Of a stretch of DNA of 64,000 nt, positions 35,501 to 43,544 are shown in pieces; within the stretch, counting starts at the first letter, position 1; every line of letters begins with the position of its first letter. Below the pieces are notes generated by a model. That model had not been told where the DNA came from and searched no databases. It saw nothing but the letters and a program-made list of their open reading frames with translations. The position numbers were made by a program, and so were the translations under genes. The stretch is from Pelosinus propionicus DSM 13327 (lineage in GTDB: Bacteria; Bacillota; Negativicutes; DSM-13327): assembly GCF_900114615.1 (NCBI RefSeq), contig NZ_FOTS01000020.1:1-64000 (forward strand), in the 5' to 3' direction.

Positions 35501-35899
35501 CTACTGTTTTTTCACTATATTCTTCTTATTGGCAGGATCTTCCGCTCCAGCATGCATTTCACATGCTCCTTTAAAAATTGCCCCTTCGCCAACACTTAAT
35601 ATTCCTGCTTTAATATCTCCATAAATTTGCGAAGTCGGTAGTAGCTCTAACTTTTCGCTAATATCAATATTACCATATACAACACCAGCAATAGTAGCAT
35701 TCATACCTTTGCATTGAGCTGTTACCTTTGCATTTTCTCCTATAACGATGCTGCCTGTGGTATTAATATCGCCTTCAAATTGTCCATCAATACGCAATGC
35801 CCCTTTACCGGTGATCGTTCCCTTCATCATCGTGTCCTTACCAATAATGGTTTCAATCTCACCTGCAAAGCTAGCTACTTTTTTATTACTGCCAAACAT
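35501..35899 (-). CDS. Bactofilin-family cytoskeletal protein
   Basis: 132 residues. The centre is the bactofilin beta-helix with short rungs (GKGALRIDGQFEGDI, GSIVIGENAKVTAQ, VVYGNIDISEKLELLPTSQIYGDI, KAGILSVGEGAIFKG), flanked by short polar tails. Bactofilins polymerise without nucleotide at the inner membrane and place cell-wall enzymes or morphogens. The gene lies 55 bases after an M23 peptidase, a pairing also seen with other bactofilins, which suggests joint work on local wall remodelling. Confidence 0.9.
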   Translation of the reverse strand: MFGSNKKVASFAGEIETIIGKDTMMKGTITGKGALRIDGQFEGDINTTGSIVIGENAKVTAQCKGMNATIAGVVYGNIDISEKLELLPTSQIYGDIKAGILSVGEGAIFKGACEMHAGAEDPANKKNIVKKQ

Positions 35900-35954
35900 A
35901 TTGCACGCTCCTGTAAAATAGTATCTACTTCATTTTTAAATACCATTATTAAAT

Positions 35955-36878
35955 TTAATTTAAGAAAGTAGTAGGATTAACAGCAGTACCATTGACCCTG
36001 ACTTCATAATGGCAATGAGGCCCTGTACTTGCTCCTGTATTACCTAGATAAGCGATGACTTCGCCTTTCTTTACCGTTTGTCCAACACGTACTAATAATC
36101 TGGAGTTATGCCCATACACAGTTGAAATTCCATTTCCATGGCTAATCTGCACCATATTACCATATCCACCATACCATTCACTCTGCACAACTTCACCGTC
36201 AGCAGTTGCAACAATGGGTGTTCCTACACTATTCGCAATATCAATTCCAGGATGAAAATCGCTCCCTCCTCCAAACGGAGAATTACGCCAGCCAAAACGA
36301 GATGTAACTTCGCCACCTGTAGGCCAAATAGAGGGAGTAATCGCTATTCTGGACTGCTTGTCCAGCAAAGCCTGCTTTAATTCAGTTAAGCTTTGCTCTC
36401 TAACGGAAATAGCTGCCTGCAAATCATTCACAGTACTCTTTATGGTATCAATATCAGGCTGTATTGGTCCTCCTTGTCCAGTATAAGTGGCTGAAGGACG
36501 CACCAAACCGGCACGGGATGTAGCTGCTGTATCTTCATTGTTAACAATCCGCCTTATTTCAGCATCCAAAGAATTTAGTCTTTCCATATCTGATTTTAAA
36601 CTGGCAGTAGTCTTGGCCAGCTCTTCAATTTCCTTACTTTGTAATCCATTATCTTGACGTAACGTCTCTAGCTCCGCTTTCTCCACATTAGCTGTATGAA
36701 TTGTATAACGATAATTGATAAAACTTCCTATCGCAAAAACAATAAGCAAACTTAAAAAAGAAACAGCATATTTTATTGCTACAATAGGTATCCTGATCCT
36801 ACGTACTGCTTGTCCCTGATGAGGTACAATCATTAAAGTATACTCTCTTCTATCTGGCTTACGTTCTTTTTTAATCAA
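35955..36878 (-). CDS. M23-family peptidoglycan endopeptidase (membrane-anchored)
   Basis: 307 residues: a short cytoplasmic N-terminus, one membrane segment (about 34-54), a coiled-coil region (about 60-180, with ELETLRQDNGLQSKEIEEL and DLQAAISVREQSLTELKQAL) and an M23 domain with the zinc ligands HPGID and HCHYEV and the surrounding GGYGNMVQISHGNGISTVYGH. The metal set is complete, so it should be active (unlike EnvC-type activators). It probably cuts peptide bridges of peptidoglycan outside the membrane. It is paired with the bactofilin gene downstream. Confidence 0.92.
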   Translation of the reverse strand: MIKKERKPDRREYTLMIVPHQGQAVRRIRIPIVAIKYAVSFLSLLIVFAIGSFINYRYTIHTANVEKAELETLRQDNGLQSKEIEELAKTTASLKSDMERLNSLDAEIRRIVNNEDTAATSRAGLVRPSATYTGQGGPIQPDIDTIKSTVNDLQAAISVREQSLTELKQALLDKQSRIAITPSIWPTGGEVTSRFGWRNSPFGGGSDFHPGIDIANSVGTPIVATADGEVVQSEWYGGYGNMVQISHGNGISTVYGHNSRLLVRVGQTVKKGEVIAYLGNTGASTGPHCHYEVRVNGTAVNPTTFLN

Positions 36879-36965
36879 AAATCTTGGCTCCTTTTCTGGA
36901 AAATATTACTATATATTTTAAACATATTTTATATTCGCCTTTAATCTAAGAAGTCCTGCCTATTT

Positions 36966-37478
36966 TTAATTTTTAATTTTGATAGCTTGAGCTAAAGCTT
37001 GTTTTTCTTCTTCAGTAAGTAAATAGGAAGAAACGCCTGAAACAATTGGTTTGGAATATGTACGAAATTCATTACGCCCATAAATGCTGGAAATTACAAT
37101 ACCATTGTTATATGAATCTAAAAGTGCAATAGCAAAACTCAGGTCGCTGCCTACATCTTCAAATGCATTAAATCGAACAAGGGCGACCTTTTGTACACAA
37201 TCCTTTGCGATTCTTTCTAATCGCTTGCAGTCTTCAGAAAGAATATCCACTTTCCCTACAACTTGCTTGACTTCTTCAATATGTGAAATTAGCAGCTTTT
37301 CTAAATTTTCTCCATCCACGCCCTGCATCATCTTACGATATTTTTTATTCATTTTACCAAGTCTTATATTAATACTTATAAAAACAACTAGCGCTAATAA
37401 AATCATTGCGGTCATACCTAGTAACACATACTGTAAATTATTCATTACCATATTTGATATTTGCGTTGCATAATCCAT
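36966..37478 (-). CDS. DUF4446 family protein
   Basis: 170 residues: an N-terminal membrane segment (about 15-35), a basic helix (RLGKMNKKYRKMMQGVDGENLEKLL), a long helix and a compact end with FNAFEDVGSDLSFAIALLDSYNNGIVISSIYGRNEFRTYSKP, the DUF4446 hallmark. The family is often found next to parB/soj near the origin in Firmicutes; its function is not established. It lies in the envelope block between DUF554 and the M23 gene. Confidence 0.88.
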   Translation of the reverse strand: MDYATQISNMVMNNLQYVLLGMTAMILLALVVFISINIRLGKMNKKYRKMMQGVDGENLEKLLISHIEEVKQVVGKVDILSEDCKRLERIAKDCVQKVALVRFNAFEDVGSDLSFAIALLDSYNNGIVISSIYGRNEFRTYSKPIVSGVSSYLLTEEEKQALAQAIKIKN

Positions 37479-37519
37479 TTCATCATACCTTTCAACTTAC
37501 ACTTAATTTTTTATACTGG

Positions 37520-38191
37520 TCATAAAAATGCAAGAATTGCAGCAACCGGAATTGCAGGCAATAAATTAGCTACTTTTATCACCTTTATTTCTAACATTAG
37601 TAAACTAATGCCCATGATAAGTAAACCACCCACTGCTGACATTTCAACAATCATCGTATCAGCTATCATACCACTAAGGCTACTTGCTAATAAAGTAATT
37701 GATCCTTGGTACAGTAAAATAGAAATGCTGGATAATGCTACACCTACTCCTAGTCCTGATGCGAATACAGCCGAAGAAACAGCATCTAACATGGACTTTG
37801 CATATAAAGTACTAGCATCTCCCGTTAGCCCTTCTTGTATTGATCCAACAATTGCCATTGCTCCCACACAAAAAACCAGACTCCCTGTAATAAAACCTTC
37901 TCCAACACTGCCATGTTTTGTCCCTGCTTTTAATGTCAACCATTCACCAAACTTAGACAACCATTTATCAATGTTTAAAAACTCACCAAGTAATCCTCCA
38001 ATCACTATACTCAATATAACAACAAGTAAATTTTGCGTTTTTAAAGCCATTTGTAAACCAATTAAGCCTACAGCTAAGCCTAGCCCCTGCATTAATGTAT
38101 GTTGAAAGCGCTGAGAGAGTTTTTGCTTTAACGCTAAACCAATAATTGCCCCACCAAGTACAGCTGCGGCATTCACTAAGGTTCCCTTCAT
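37520..38191 (-). CDS. DUF554 membrane protein
   Basis: 223 residues with about six hydrophobic segments and the opening MKGTLVNAAAVLGGAIIGLALK, a DUF554 signature. The middle VGEGFITGSLVFCVGAMAIVGSIQEGL is also typical. The family is a putative transporter or channel of unknown substrate. It lies 40 bases before the DUF4446 gene, so the two may be cotranscribed. Confidence 0.88.
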   Translation of the reverse strand: MKGTLVNAAAVLGGAIIGLALKQKLSQRFQHTLMQGLGLAVGLIGLQMALKTQNLLVVILSIVIGGLLGEFLNIDKWLSKFGEWLTLKAGTKHGSVGEGFITGSLVFCVGAMAIVGSIQEGLTGDASTLYAKSMLDAVSSAVFASGLGVGVALSSISILLYQGSITLLASSLSGMIADTMIVEMSAVGGLLIMGISLLMLEIKVIKVANLLPAIPVAAILAFL

Positions 38192-38339
38192 TTTCCTTTT
38201 CCCTCCCTTCCAGTATCTTTACTGTTAATTATTCACCAAGAATTAAAAAGCACGACATGTCTTTTAAAAGCAATTTCTATATTTTTCTAACTTTTGTGTT
38301 TAATCATTCCTGTACCATACACGTTCCAATCTGTAAAAA

Positions 38340-38402
38340 AAGAGCGAAGGACGCAAAAGATACGCAAGGTAATAATCCTTAAGCGTTCCCTTTGCGCCAT
38401 TT
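38340..38402 (-). terminator. Terminator of hydF
   Basis: Minus strand CGCAAAG with CTTTTGCG, CGC with GCG and AAGG with CCTT form a branched stem, followed by seven T residues. It lies about 60 bases after the hydF stop. Confidence 0.7.
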
Positions 38403-38458
38403 TATTATTATTTGCTATTACTTTAATACAAAATGCAATTCATATTTTAACATATTAT

Positions 38459-39688
38459 TTAACTTAATTCATTCAAAATTCTTTGTATTTGAGGAAATGG
38501 CTCTAAAGCTTGTTCTAAAATTCCAGTTATATAAGCAATTAAAATTCCATAATTGACTACAGGAACTTCTTTGTTTGAAACTTCTGAAAGGCGATGAAGC
38601 ATTTCCTTACGGTTAAGCATGCAAGCGCCACAATGTACAATCAAGTCATATCTACTTAGATCTTCCGGAAAATGACTACCTGTTGACCACTCAAATTCCA
38701 ATTCTCCACCCACTTTTTTCTGCAGCCAACGAGGAATTTTAACGGTTCCAATATCATCAGCCTGCTGATGATGGGTACACGCTTCCGCAATCAACACTTT
38801 ATCTCCTGGTTTTAACTTTTCGATGCTTTTCACACCCGATACTAACGTTTCTAAATCACCTTTATGTCTTGCAAATAGTATAGAAAAAGATGTTAACATA
38901 ACTCCCTGTGGTGTTTCGTTCGAAACTCTTTCAAAAGCCTGTGAATCTGTAACGATTAGGCGAGGAAGTTGACGTAAATTTTCAATTGCTTGCTTTAGTT
39001 CTGTTTCTTTAACTACAATTGCAACACCATCATGATCAAGAATATCACGGATAGTTTGAACTTGCGGTAAAATGAGCCGTCCTTTCGGTGCTGCGGAATC
39101 GATAGGAGTCACTAAGATAATTGTATCTTTTGCTTTAATAAGATCTCCAATTACTGGTGGTCCCTGCCATTCTGACGGAGCATAGGTAATTATTAATTGC
39201 TTAAGTTCTTCGATTCCCTGACCGTTCTTTACACTGGTTGGCAGCAAGGGAATATTAAATTCCTTACTCCACTTTAGTACTAATTCTGAATCTACCATAA
39301 TTTTATCAGTTTTGTTTATGACTCCAACAATAGGTATTTTCTTTACCTTAATACCTTCTATTAAAGCCTTTTCATACTGGGTTATACCGCTTTCAGCTTC
39401 CAATACAATTATGACTAAATCCGCCTTATTTAATACGCTCATGGTGCGTTCTACACGTAATGTGCCTAAGCAACCGCTATCATCGATACCAGCAGTATCA
39501 ATAATCATAACTGGACCAATTGGTAAAATCTCCATTGCCTTATATACAGGATCCGTCGTTGTCCCTGGAACATCTGAGACTAAAGCGACTTTTTGGTTGG
39601 TCAGTGCATTAATTAAACTAGATTTTCCTGCATTACGTCGTCCTAATATTGCAATATGCAGACGCGATGCCTTTGGTGTTTCCTGCAT
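38459..39688 (-). CDS. hydF: [FeFe]-hydrogenase H-cluster maturation GTPase HydF
   Basis: Scaffold that carries the diiron subcluster to apo-hydrogenase HydA. 409 residues: Walker A GRRNAGKSSLIN, G3 DTAGIDD, NKTD, a dimerisation domain, and the 4Fe-4S ligands ACTHHQQ (C-x-H) and VHCGACM (HC-x2-C) in the C-terminal part. The ATG follows GGAGAATTA. Its partners HydE and HydG are not in this window, so it stands alone between the parB and DUF554 genes. It supports an anaerobic, hydrogen-metabolising host. Confidence 0.94.
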   Translation of the reverse strand: MQETPKASRLHIAILGRRNAGKSSLINALTNQKVALVSDVPGTTTDPVYKAMEILPIGPVMIIDTAGIDDSGCLGTLRVERTMSVLNKADLVIIVLEAESGITQYEKALIEGIKVKKIPIVGVINKTDKIMVDSELVLKWSKEFNIPLLPTSVKNGQGIEELKQLIITYAPSEWQGPPVIGDLIKAKDTIILVTPIDSAAPKGRLILPQVQTIRDILDHDGVAIVVKETELKQAIENLRQLPRLIVTDSQAFERVSNETPQGVMLTSFSILFARHKGDLETLVSGVKSIEKLKPGDKVLIAEACTHHQQADDIGTVKIPRWLQKKVGGELEFEWSTGSHFPEDLSRYDLIVHCGACMLNRKEMLHRLSEVSNKEVPVVNYGILIAYITGILEQALEPFPQIQRILNELS

Positions 39689-39748
39689 GTTAATTCTCCT
39701 TTATTCACAATATGTGACTAATCTATATTGCTCATATTTATGTTCTAC

Positions 39749-39796
39749 AAAAAGTGTCAAATTATGTTTCACGTGAAACATAATTTGACACTTTTT
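39749..39796. repeat. Palindrome with parS at its centre (also terminator of parB)
   Basis: The perfect parS TGTTTCACGTGAAACA (39765-39780) is embedded in a 48-base perfect palindrome: AAAAAGTGTCAAATTA precedes it and the complement TAATTTGACACTTTTT follows. Read on the minus strand it is an intrinsic terminator just after parB, ending in T residues; read on the plus strand it also ends in TTTTT. So one element serves as centromere-like ParB site and probably as transcription stop. Confidence 0.9.
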
Positions 39797-39800
39797 ATTC

Positions 39801-40712
39801 TTACACTGCAAAGGTGCCTCGAGACTTATTGGAAACCGGTGTTTCATCTCCACTTAAAACTTCAAGAATACGTTCTAGATCTTCAGAAGAAGAAAATTCA
39901 ATTTCTATTTTACTCTTGAATTTTCCTTCTTTAATTTTGACTTGTGTACCTAATATCATTTTGAGACGATCCTCAGCTTCTGTTACAAAAAAATTTTTTT
40001 CTTCAATAGTCCTCGGCTGTTGTTTACCAGGTCCTCCTTTATCGGATAATCGTTTGACTAATTCTTCCGCATCTCTAGCAGACAAATCATTATCAATAAT
40101 TATCTCGGCTGCTTCTACTTGACTTTCAGGAGCTTCTAAAGCTAATAGAGGTCTAGATTGCCCCATAGATAATGTTCCACGTGAAACATACTCTTGAACC
40201 TTTGGATGTAAATTCAGTAAACGTACCATATTTGCGATTACTGAGCGACTACGACCAATTCTTTTTGCAACTTCTTCTTGTGTTAATCTAAATTCATCCA
40301 TTAAACGACGATATGCAAGAGCTTCCTCAATTGCGTTTAAATCTTCTCTTTGTATATTTTCAATTAAGGAGATTTCCATCATTTCTCTATCTGTATACTC
40401 TTTGATAATAACAGGAATCTCTTTTAAACCTGCTTGCTGAGAAGCACGCAATCGGCGCTCGCCTGCTACCAATTCATAAATATCATTATTTTTGCGCACG
40501 ACGAGGGGTTGCAATACGCCATATTGACTAATGGAAGATACTAATTCCTGTAAAACCTCTTCATCAAAGATGCGACGAGGCTGAAATTTATTAGGAATAA
40601 TTTTGGAGATCAAAACACTCCTTATAAGAGGTTCTTCATCTCCCCCTTTTGTACTAGAAAACAATGCATCCAATCCTCTTCCTAGCCCTCTCTGAGAATT
40701 ACTATTCATCAT
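39801..40712 (-). CDS. parB: Chromosome partitioning protein ParB (Spo0J)
   Basis: CTP-dependent clamp that loads at parS and spreads on DNA to organise the origin. 303 residues: N-terminal LGRGLDALFSS (ParA-interaction region), CTP-binding motifs GVLQPLVVR, VAGERRLRAS and IENIQREDLNAIEEA, the HTH LTQEEVAKRIGRSRSVIANMVRLL, and a C-terminal dimer domain. Two adjacent ATGs (40712, 40709) overlap the end of parA by about 10 bases. A parS site lies within its own coding sequence, as in Bacillus spo0J, and a second follows the gene. Confidence 0.96.
   Translation of the reverse strand: MMNSNSQRGLGRGLDALFSSTKGGDEEPLIRSVLISKIIPNKFQPRRIFDEEVLQELVSSISQYGVLQPLVVRKNNDIYELVAGERRLRASQQAGLKEIPVIIKEYTDREMMEISLIENIQREDLNAIEEALAYRRLMDEFRLTQEEVAKRIGRSRSVIANMVRLLNLHPKVQEYVSRGTLSMGQSRPLLALEAPESQVEAAEIIIDNDLSARDAEELVKRLSDKGGPGKQQPRTIEEKNFFVTEAEDRLKMILGTQVKIKEGKFKSKIEIEFSSSEDLERILEVLSGDETPVSNKSRGTFAV
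40173..40188. promoter_or_regulatory. parS site inside parB
   Basis: TGTTCCACGTGAAACA matches the consensus TGTTNCACGTGAAACA at every fixed base. It lies in the HTH-to-C-terminal coding part of parB and is the second of two parS sites 400 bases apart. Confidence 0.9.
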
Positions 40713-41460
40713 CTATCACCTCTTTAGCTAAATCAAGATAAACTTCTGCCCCTTTAGATTTAGGATCATAGCGTGTAATAGGCTGTCCATGACTAGGTGC
40801 TTCACTAAGACGAACATTCCGGGGAATAATGGTCTGGTACACCTTATGGCGAAAATGATTCTTCACCTCATCTACCACTTGAATCGATAAGTTGGTTCGA
40901 GCATCAAACATGGTCAAAACTACGCCTTCCAATGACAACGCCGGATTCAAATTCTTTTGAACAAGAGTAATTGTATTCATGAGCTGTGATAACCCTTCCA
41001 ATGCATAAAATTCGCATTGAATAGGTACTAATACTGAATTAGCTGCGGTTAATGAGTTAATCGTCAATAATCCTAATGAAGGGGGGCAATCAATAATTAC
41101 ATAATCATAACTATACTTCACTTTATCCAAAACTCGTTTCAGTTTAGTCTCCCTCGACATGATAGATACCAATTCAATTTCCGCTCCTGCCAGCTGAATT
41201 GTTGCTGGCAATAACATCAGATTTTCAACTTTAGTATGTAAAATAACACCTTCAACGGGTACATCGTTAACTAATACATCATAAACCGACTGCTTTATCT
41301 TCGTTTTGTCGAAGCCAAAACCACTAGTAGAATTCCCTTGTGGGTCAAGATCGACTAATAATACCTTCTTCCCTAAATCAGCCAGACAAGCACTTAAATT
41401 AACAGAAGTTGTTGTCTTTCCAACGCCTCCTTTTTGGTTGGCAATTGCAATTACCTTCAC
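40702..41460 (-). CDS. parA: Chromosome partitioning ATPase ParA (Soj)
   Basis: Deviant-Walker ATPase that works with ParB in origin segregation and, in Bacillus, controls DnaA. 252 residues: KGGVGKTTTSVNLSACLA at the N-terminus, VDLDPQGNSTSGF, and IIDCPPSLGLLTINSL. I choose GTG at 41460 (protein begins MKVIAIANQ, the standard start) with GGGGTGA about eight bases upstream; a GTG four codons earlier overlaps that site. It overlaps parB. Upstream lies an unexplained structured leader. Confidence 0.96.
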   Translation of the reverse strand: MKVIAIANQKGGVGKTTTSVNLSACLADLGKKVLLVDLDPQGNSTSGFGFDKTKIKQSVYDVLVNDVPVEGVILHTKVENLMLLPATIQLAGAEIELVSIMSRETKLKRVLDKVKYSYDYVIIDCPPSLGLLTINSLTAANSVLVPIQCEFYALEGLSQLMNTITLVQKNLNPALSLEGVVLTMFDARTNLSIQVVDEVKNHFRHKVYQTIIPRNVRLSEAPSHGQPITRYDPKSKGAEVYLDLAKEVIDDE

Positions 41461-41501
41461 CAAGTAGTTCACCCCATATCCTCATTCATATTTTAAGAAA
41501 G

Positions 41502-41546
41502 ACTAAGGCAGATGCCAGGTCTTTAGAATCCAGGGCAAGCCTTAGC
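41502..41546 (-). other. Hairpin in the parA leader
   Basis: Minus strand GCTAAGGC pairs with GCCTTAGT over eight positions, with inner GCC/GGC; CTTTCTT follows. It lies about 45 bases upstream of parA and could be an attenuator or terminator of a short RNA. The sequence further upstream (41560-41640) contains GGCAGGAGATAGTCTCTAC-like short repeats; no known family. Confidence 0.45.
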
Positions 41547-41689
41547 CTTCTACTTACGAACTTTCCTCTCGATTCTAATTTCTATAAGCTAATTCATTCC
41601 ACACTGTAGAGACTATCTCCTGCCAGAAATCCAGCCAGCCTTCGTAAATATACCATTATTTAACCAATTATATATTAATATAAAACATA

Positions 41690-41718
41690 TTGACAATCAG
41701 GTGGTTTTATATTATCAT
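41690..41718 (+). promoter_or_regulatory. Promoter of the methionine operon
   Basis: TTGACA (41690-41695), 17-base spacer, TATCAT (41713-41718). It starts about 20 bases before the SAM aptamer. Confidence 0.75.
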
Positions 41719-41740
41719 AAATTCCAATTTAATAAATACT

Positions 41741-41840
41741 CTTATCTAGAGTGGTCGAGGGACTGGCCCTATGACACCCAGCAACCGGCAGCAATGCAAA
41801 TGGTGCTAAATCCAGCAGAATTCAGGTTCTGAAAGATAAG
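41741..41840 (+). ncRNA. SAM-I riboswitch (S-box)
   Basis: P1 strands CTTATCT (41741-41747) and AGATAAG (41834-41840) enclose the S-box core AGAGTGGTCGAGGGACTGGCCC, ATGACACCCAGCAACC and GGTGCTAAATCCAGCAG. The class binds S-adenosylmethionine and shuts off methionine genes by termination. It precedes metF, metH-activation and metH, an ideal context. Confidence 0.97.
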
Positions 41841-41857
41841 AGGAAAGAACGGATGAT

Positions 41858-41893
41858 AAAACAGCCTCTTTCCTCAAGGAAAGAGGCTGTTTT
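41858..41893 (+). terminator. SAM riboswitch terminator
   Basis: AAAACAGCCTCTTTCC, loop TCAA, GGAAAGAGGCTGTTTT. Upstream AGGAAAG (near 41841) can pair with CTTTCC of the 5' arm to make the competing antiterminator when SAM is scarce. Confidence 0.92.
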
Positions 41894-41949
41894 ATTCATT
41901 AATTTTTAGTGCCGAATGAACGAATAAATTATAATAATGTGAGGTTATC

Positions 41950-42816
41950 ATGAAACTTTCTGATCTATTTATTAAAGGAAAAACCCTTGTCTCTTTTGAG
42001 ATTTTTCCTCCAAAACAATCTGTCACCTTAGAATCTATTTTTAAAACAACAGAAGGCTTACAAACCCTGAATCCTGATTTTACTAGTATTACCTATGGCG
42101 CTGGAGGGAGTGCCTCAGACCGTACTATTGAAACGGCAGATAAAATTAAAAATACGTACGGTGTCGAGGCCTTAGCTCATTTAACGTGTATCAACTCTCA
42201 CAAAGATGATATTGATCTAATGCTAAATCAGCTGCAAGCTCATAATATAGAAAATATATTAGCCATGCGTGGCGATTATCCTATAAATAAAAACAATAAT
42301 AAAGGAACAGAAAATACCTATCAATATGCAAAAGATTTAATAGCCCATATTAAATCCAATCATGATTTTTGTATTGCTGCTGCCGCTTATCCAGAAGGAC
42401 ATCCAGAGTGCCCTGATTTGAATACAGATCTTTTTCACTTAAAAGAGAAAGTAAATAGCGGCACAGATTTTCTAATTACGCAAATGTTCTTTGATAATGC
42501 GATCCTATATGATTTTCTTGACCGCATTAAACAAGTTAATATCACAATTCCTGTAAGTGCTGGTATTATGCCATTGCTAAATACCAAGCAGGTTGGCAGA
42601 ATAAAAGGATTATGTGGTGCTACGATCCCTAAACCCCTACAAAATATCATTGAAAAATATGAACATTCCCCTTTAGATTTTGAAAAAGCAGGGATTGAAT
42701 ATGCTTGCAGCCAAATTACAGATTTGGTAGCAAATCAGGTAGATGGTATACATCTATATACAATGAACAAACTAGAACAATCCAAAACCATTATTCAACA
42801 AACAAATTTACGTTAA
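41950..42816 (+). CDS. metF: 5,10-methylenetetrahydrofolate reductase
   Basis: FAD enzyme that makes 5-methyl-tetrahydrofolate, the methyl donor for MetH. 288 residues, a TIM barrel with KGKTLVSFEIFPPK (N-terminus), ITYGAGGSASDRT, ALAHLTCI and GHPECPD. The ATG lies 10 bases after GTGAGG. It is the first gene of a metF-activation-metH operon, 55 bases after the terminator of the SAM riboswitch, and so is repressed when S-adenosylmethionine is plentiful. In acetogenic relatives MetF can also be part of the Wood-Ljungdahl pathway; the S-box argues for methionine synthesis here. Confidence 0.95.
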   Translation: MKLSDLFIKGKTLVSFEIFPPKQSVTLESIFKTTEGLQTLNPDFTSITYGAGGSASDRTIETADKIKNTYGVEALAHLTCINSHKDDIDLMLNQLQAHNIENILAMRGDYPINKNNNKGTENTYQYAKDLIAHIKSNHDFCIAAAAYPEGHPECPDLNTDLFHLKEKVNSGTDFLITQMFFDNAILYDFLDRIKQVNITIPVSAGIMPLLNTKQVGRIKGLCGATIPKPLQNIIEKYEHSPLDFEKAGIEYACSQITDLVANQVDGIHLYTMNKLEQSKTIIQQTNLR

Positions 42817-42859
42817 AGCTTATACATTAAATTTCTCGAGAAATTAAAGGAGGGATACT

Positions 42860-43540
42860 GTGCCAATTTACAATCCAACAATCCAAAGGCTAGATATGAG
42901 CGAATTAAAACGTTATTCAGGCCTTACGAAATGTACTGAATTTCCCCAGCGCTTGCTTGATCAAGCTTGTACAGAAGCACAGATCATATCCCAACCAAAA
43001 GCAAGCTGGCAGATCTATGACTATGATGCAAGTACTTCTACTATTTTAAGCCCCGATCCTTTATCACTTCCTCCGACGGTAATTAGTAAACACCTCGCCA
43101 ACTCATTAAAAGTTGCCGTCATTGCAGTTACCATAGGAGATAATTTAGAAGAACTCGTAAGTGAGTATTTCATTAAAGATGAATATACCTTAGGCTTGCT
43201 ATTAGATGCAGCAGGCACAACGGCCGTAGAGCTGGCTGCCGATCAAGCATGTGAGCTTATTAAGCAGGAGGCAAATAAACAAGGTTATACCACCCTATTC
43301 CGTTTCAGCCCTGGCTATGGACAATGGGATATTAGAGTTCAACCGCAAATCTTAGCTTTAGCACATGGCCATGAAATTAACATAACAGCCACTTCAACAT
43401 GTATGCTTCTCCCCCGTAAATCAATTACAGCCGTAATTGGATTAACACCAACGGTATCAAGCCTCCCCGATAAAGAAGCGGTTGAAAGGTCTAAATGTGA
43501 ACAATGTCAGCAAATAAATTGTTTATCTAGAAAGGATTGA
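42860..43540 (+). CDS. Methionine synthase activation (reactivation) domain protein
   Basis: 226 residues, the start GTG at 42860 after AGGAGG. It corresponds to the C-terminal domain of large MetH, which binds S-adenosylmethionine and reductively remethylates oxidised B12. The motif RFSPGYGQWDI matches the RxxPGY region, and the middle DEYTLGLLLDAAGTTAVELAADQACE is typical. Here it is a separate protein upstream of metH, whose product lacks this domain. The C-terminus carries a CEQCQQINC cysteine cluster. Confidence 0.9.
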   Translation: MPIYNPTIQRLDMSELKRYSGLTKCTEFPQRLLDQACTEAQIISQPKASWQIYDYDASTSTILSPDPLSLPPTVISKHLANSLKVAVIAVTIGDNLEELVSEYFIKDEYTLGLLLDAAGTTAVELAADQACELIKQEANKQGYTTLFRFSPGYGQWDIRVQPQILALAHGHEINITATSTCMLLPRKSITAVIGLTPTVSSLPDKEAVERSKCEQCQQINCLSRKD

Positions 43541-43544
43541 AATT

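Noticed and set aside
41560-41580. GAGGAAAGTTCG on the minus strand, reminiscent of RNase P RNA
   Set aside because: The match is short and the rest of the RNase P core is absent.
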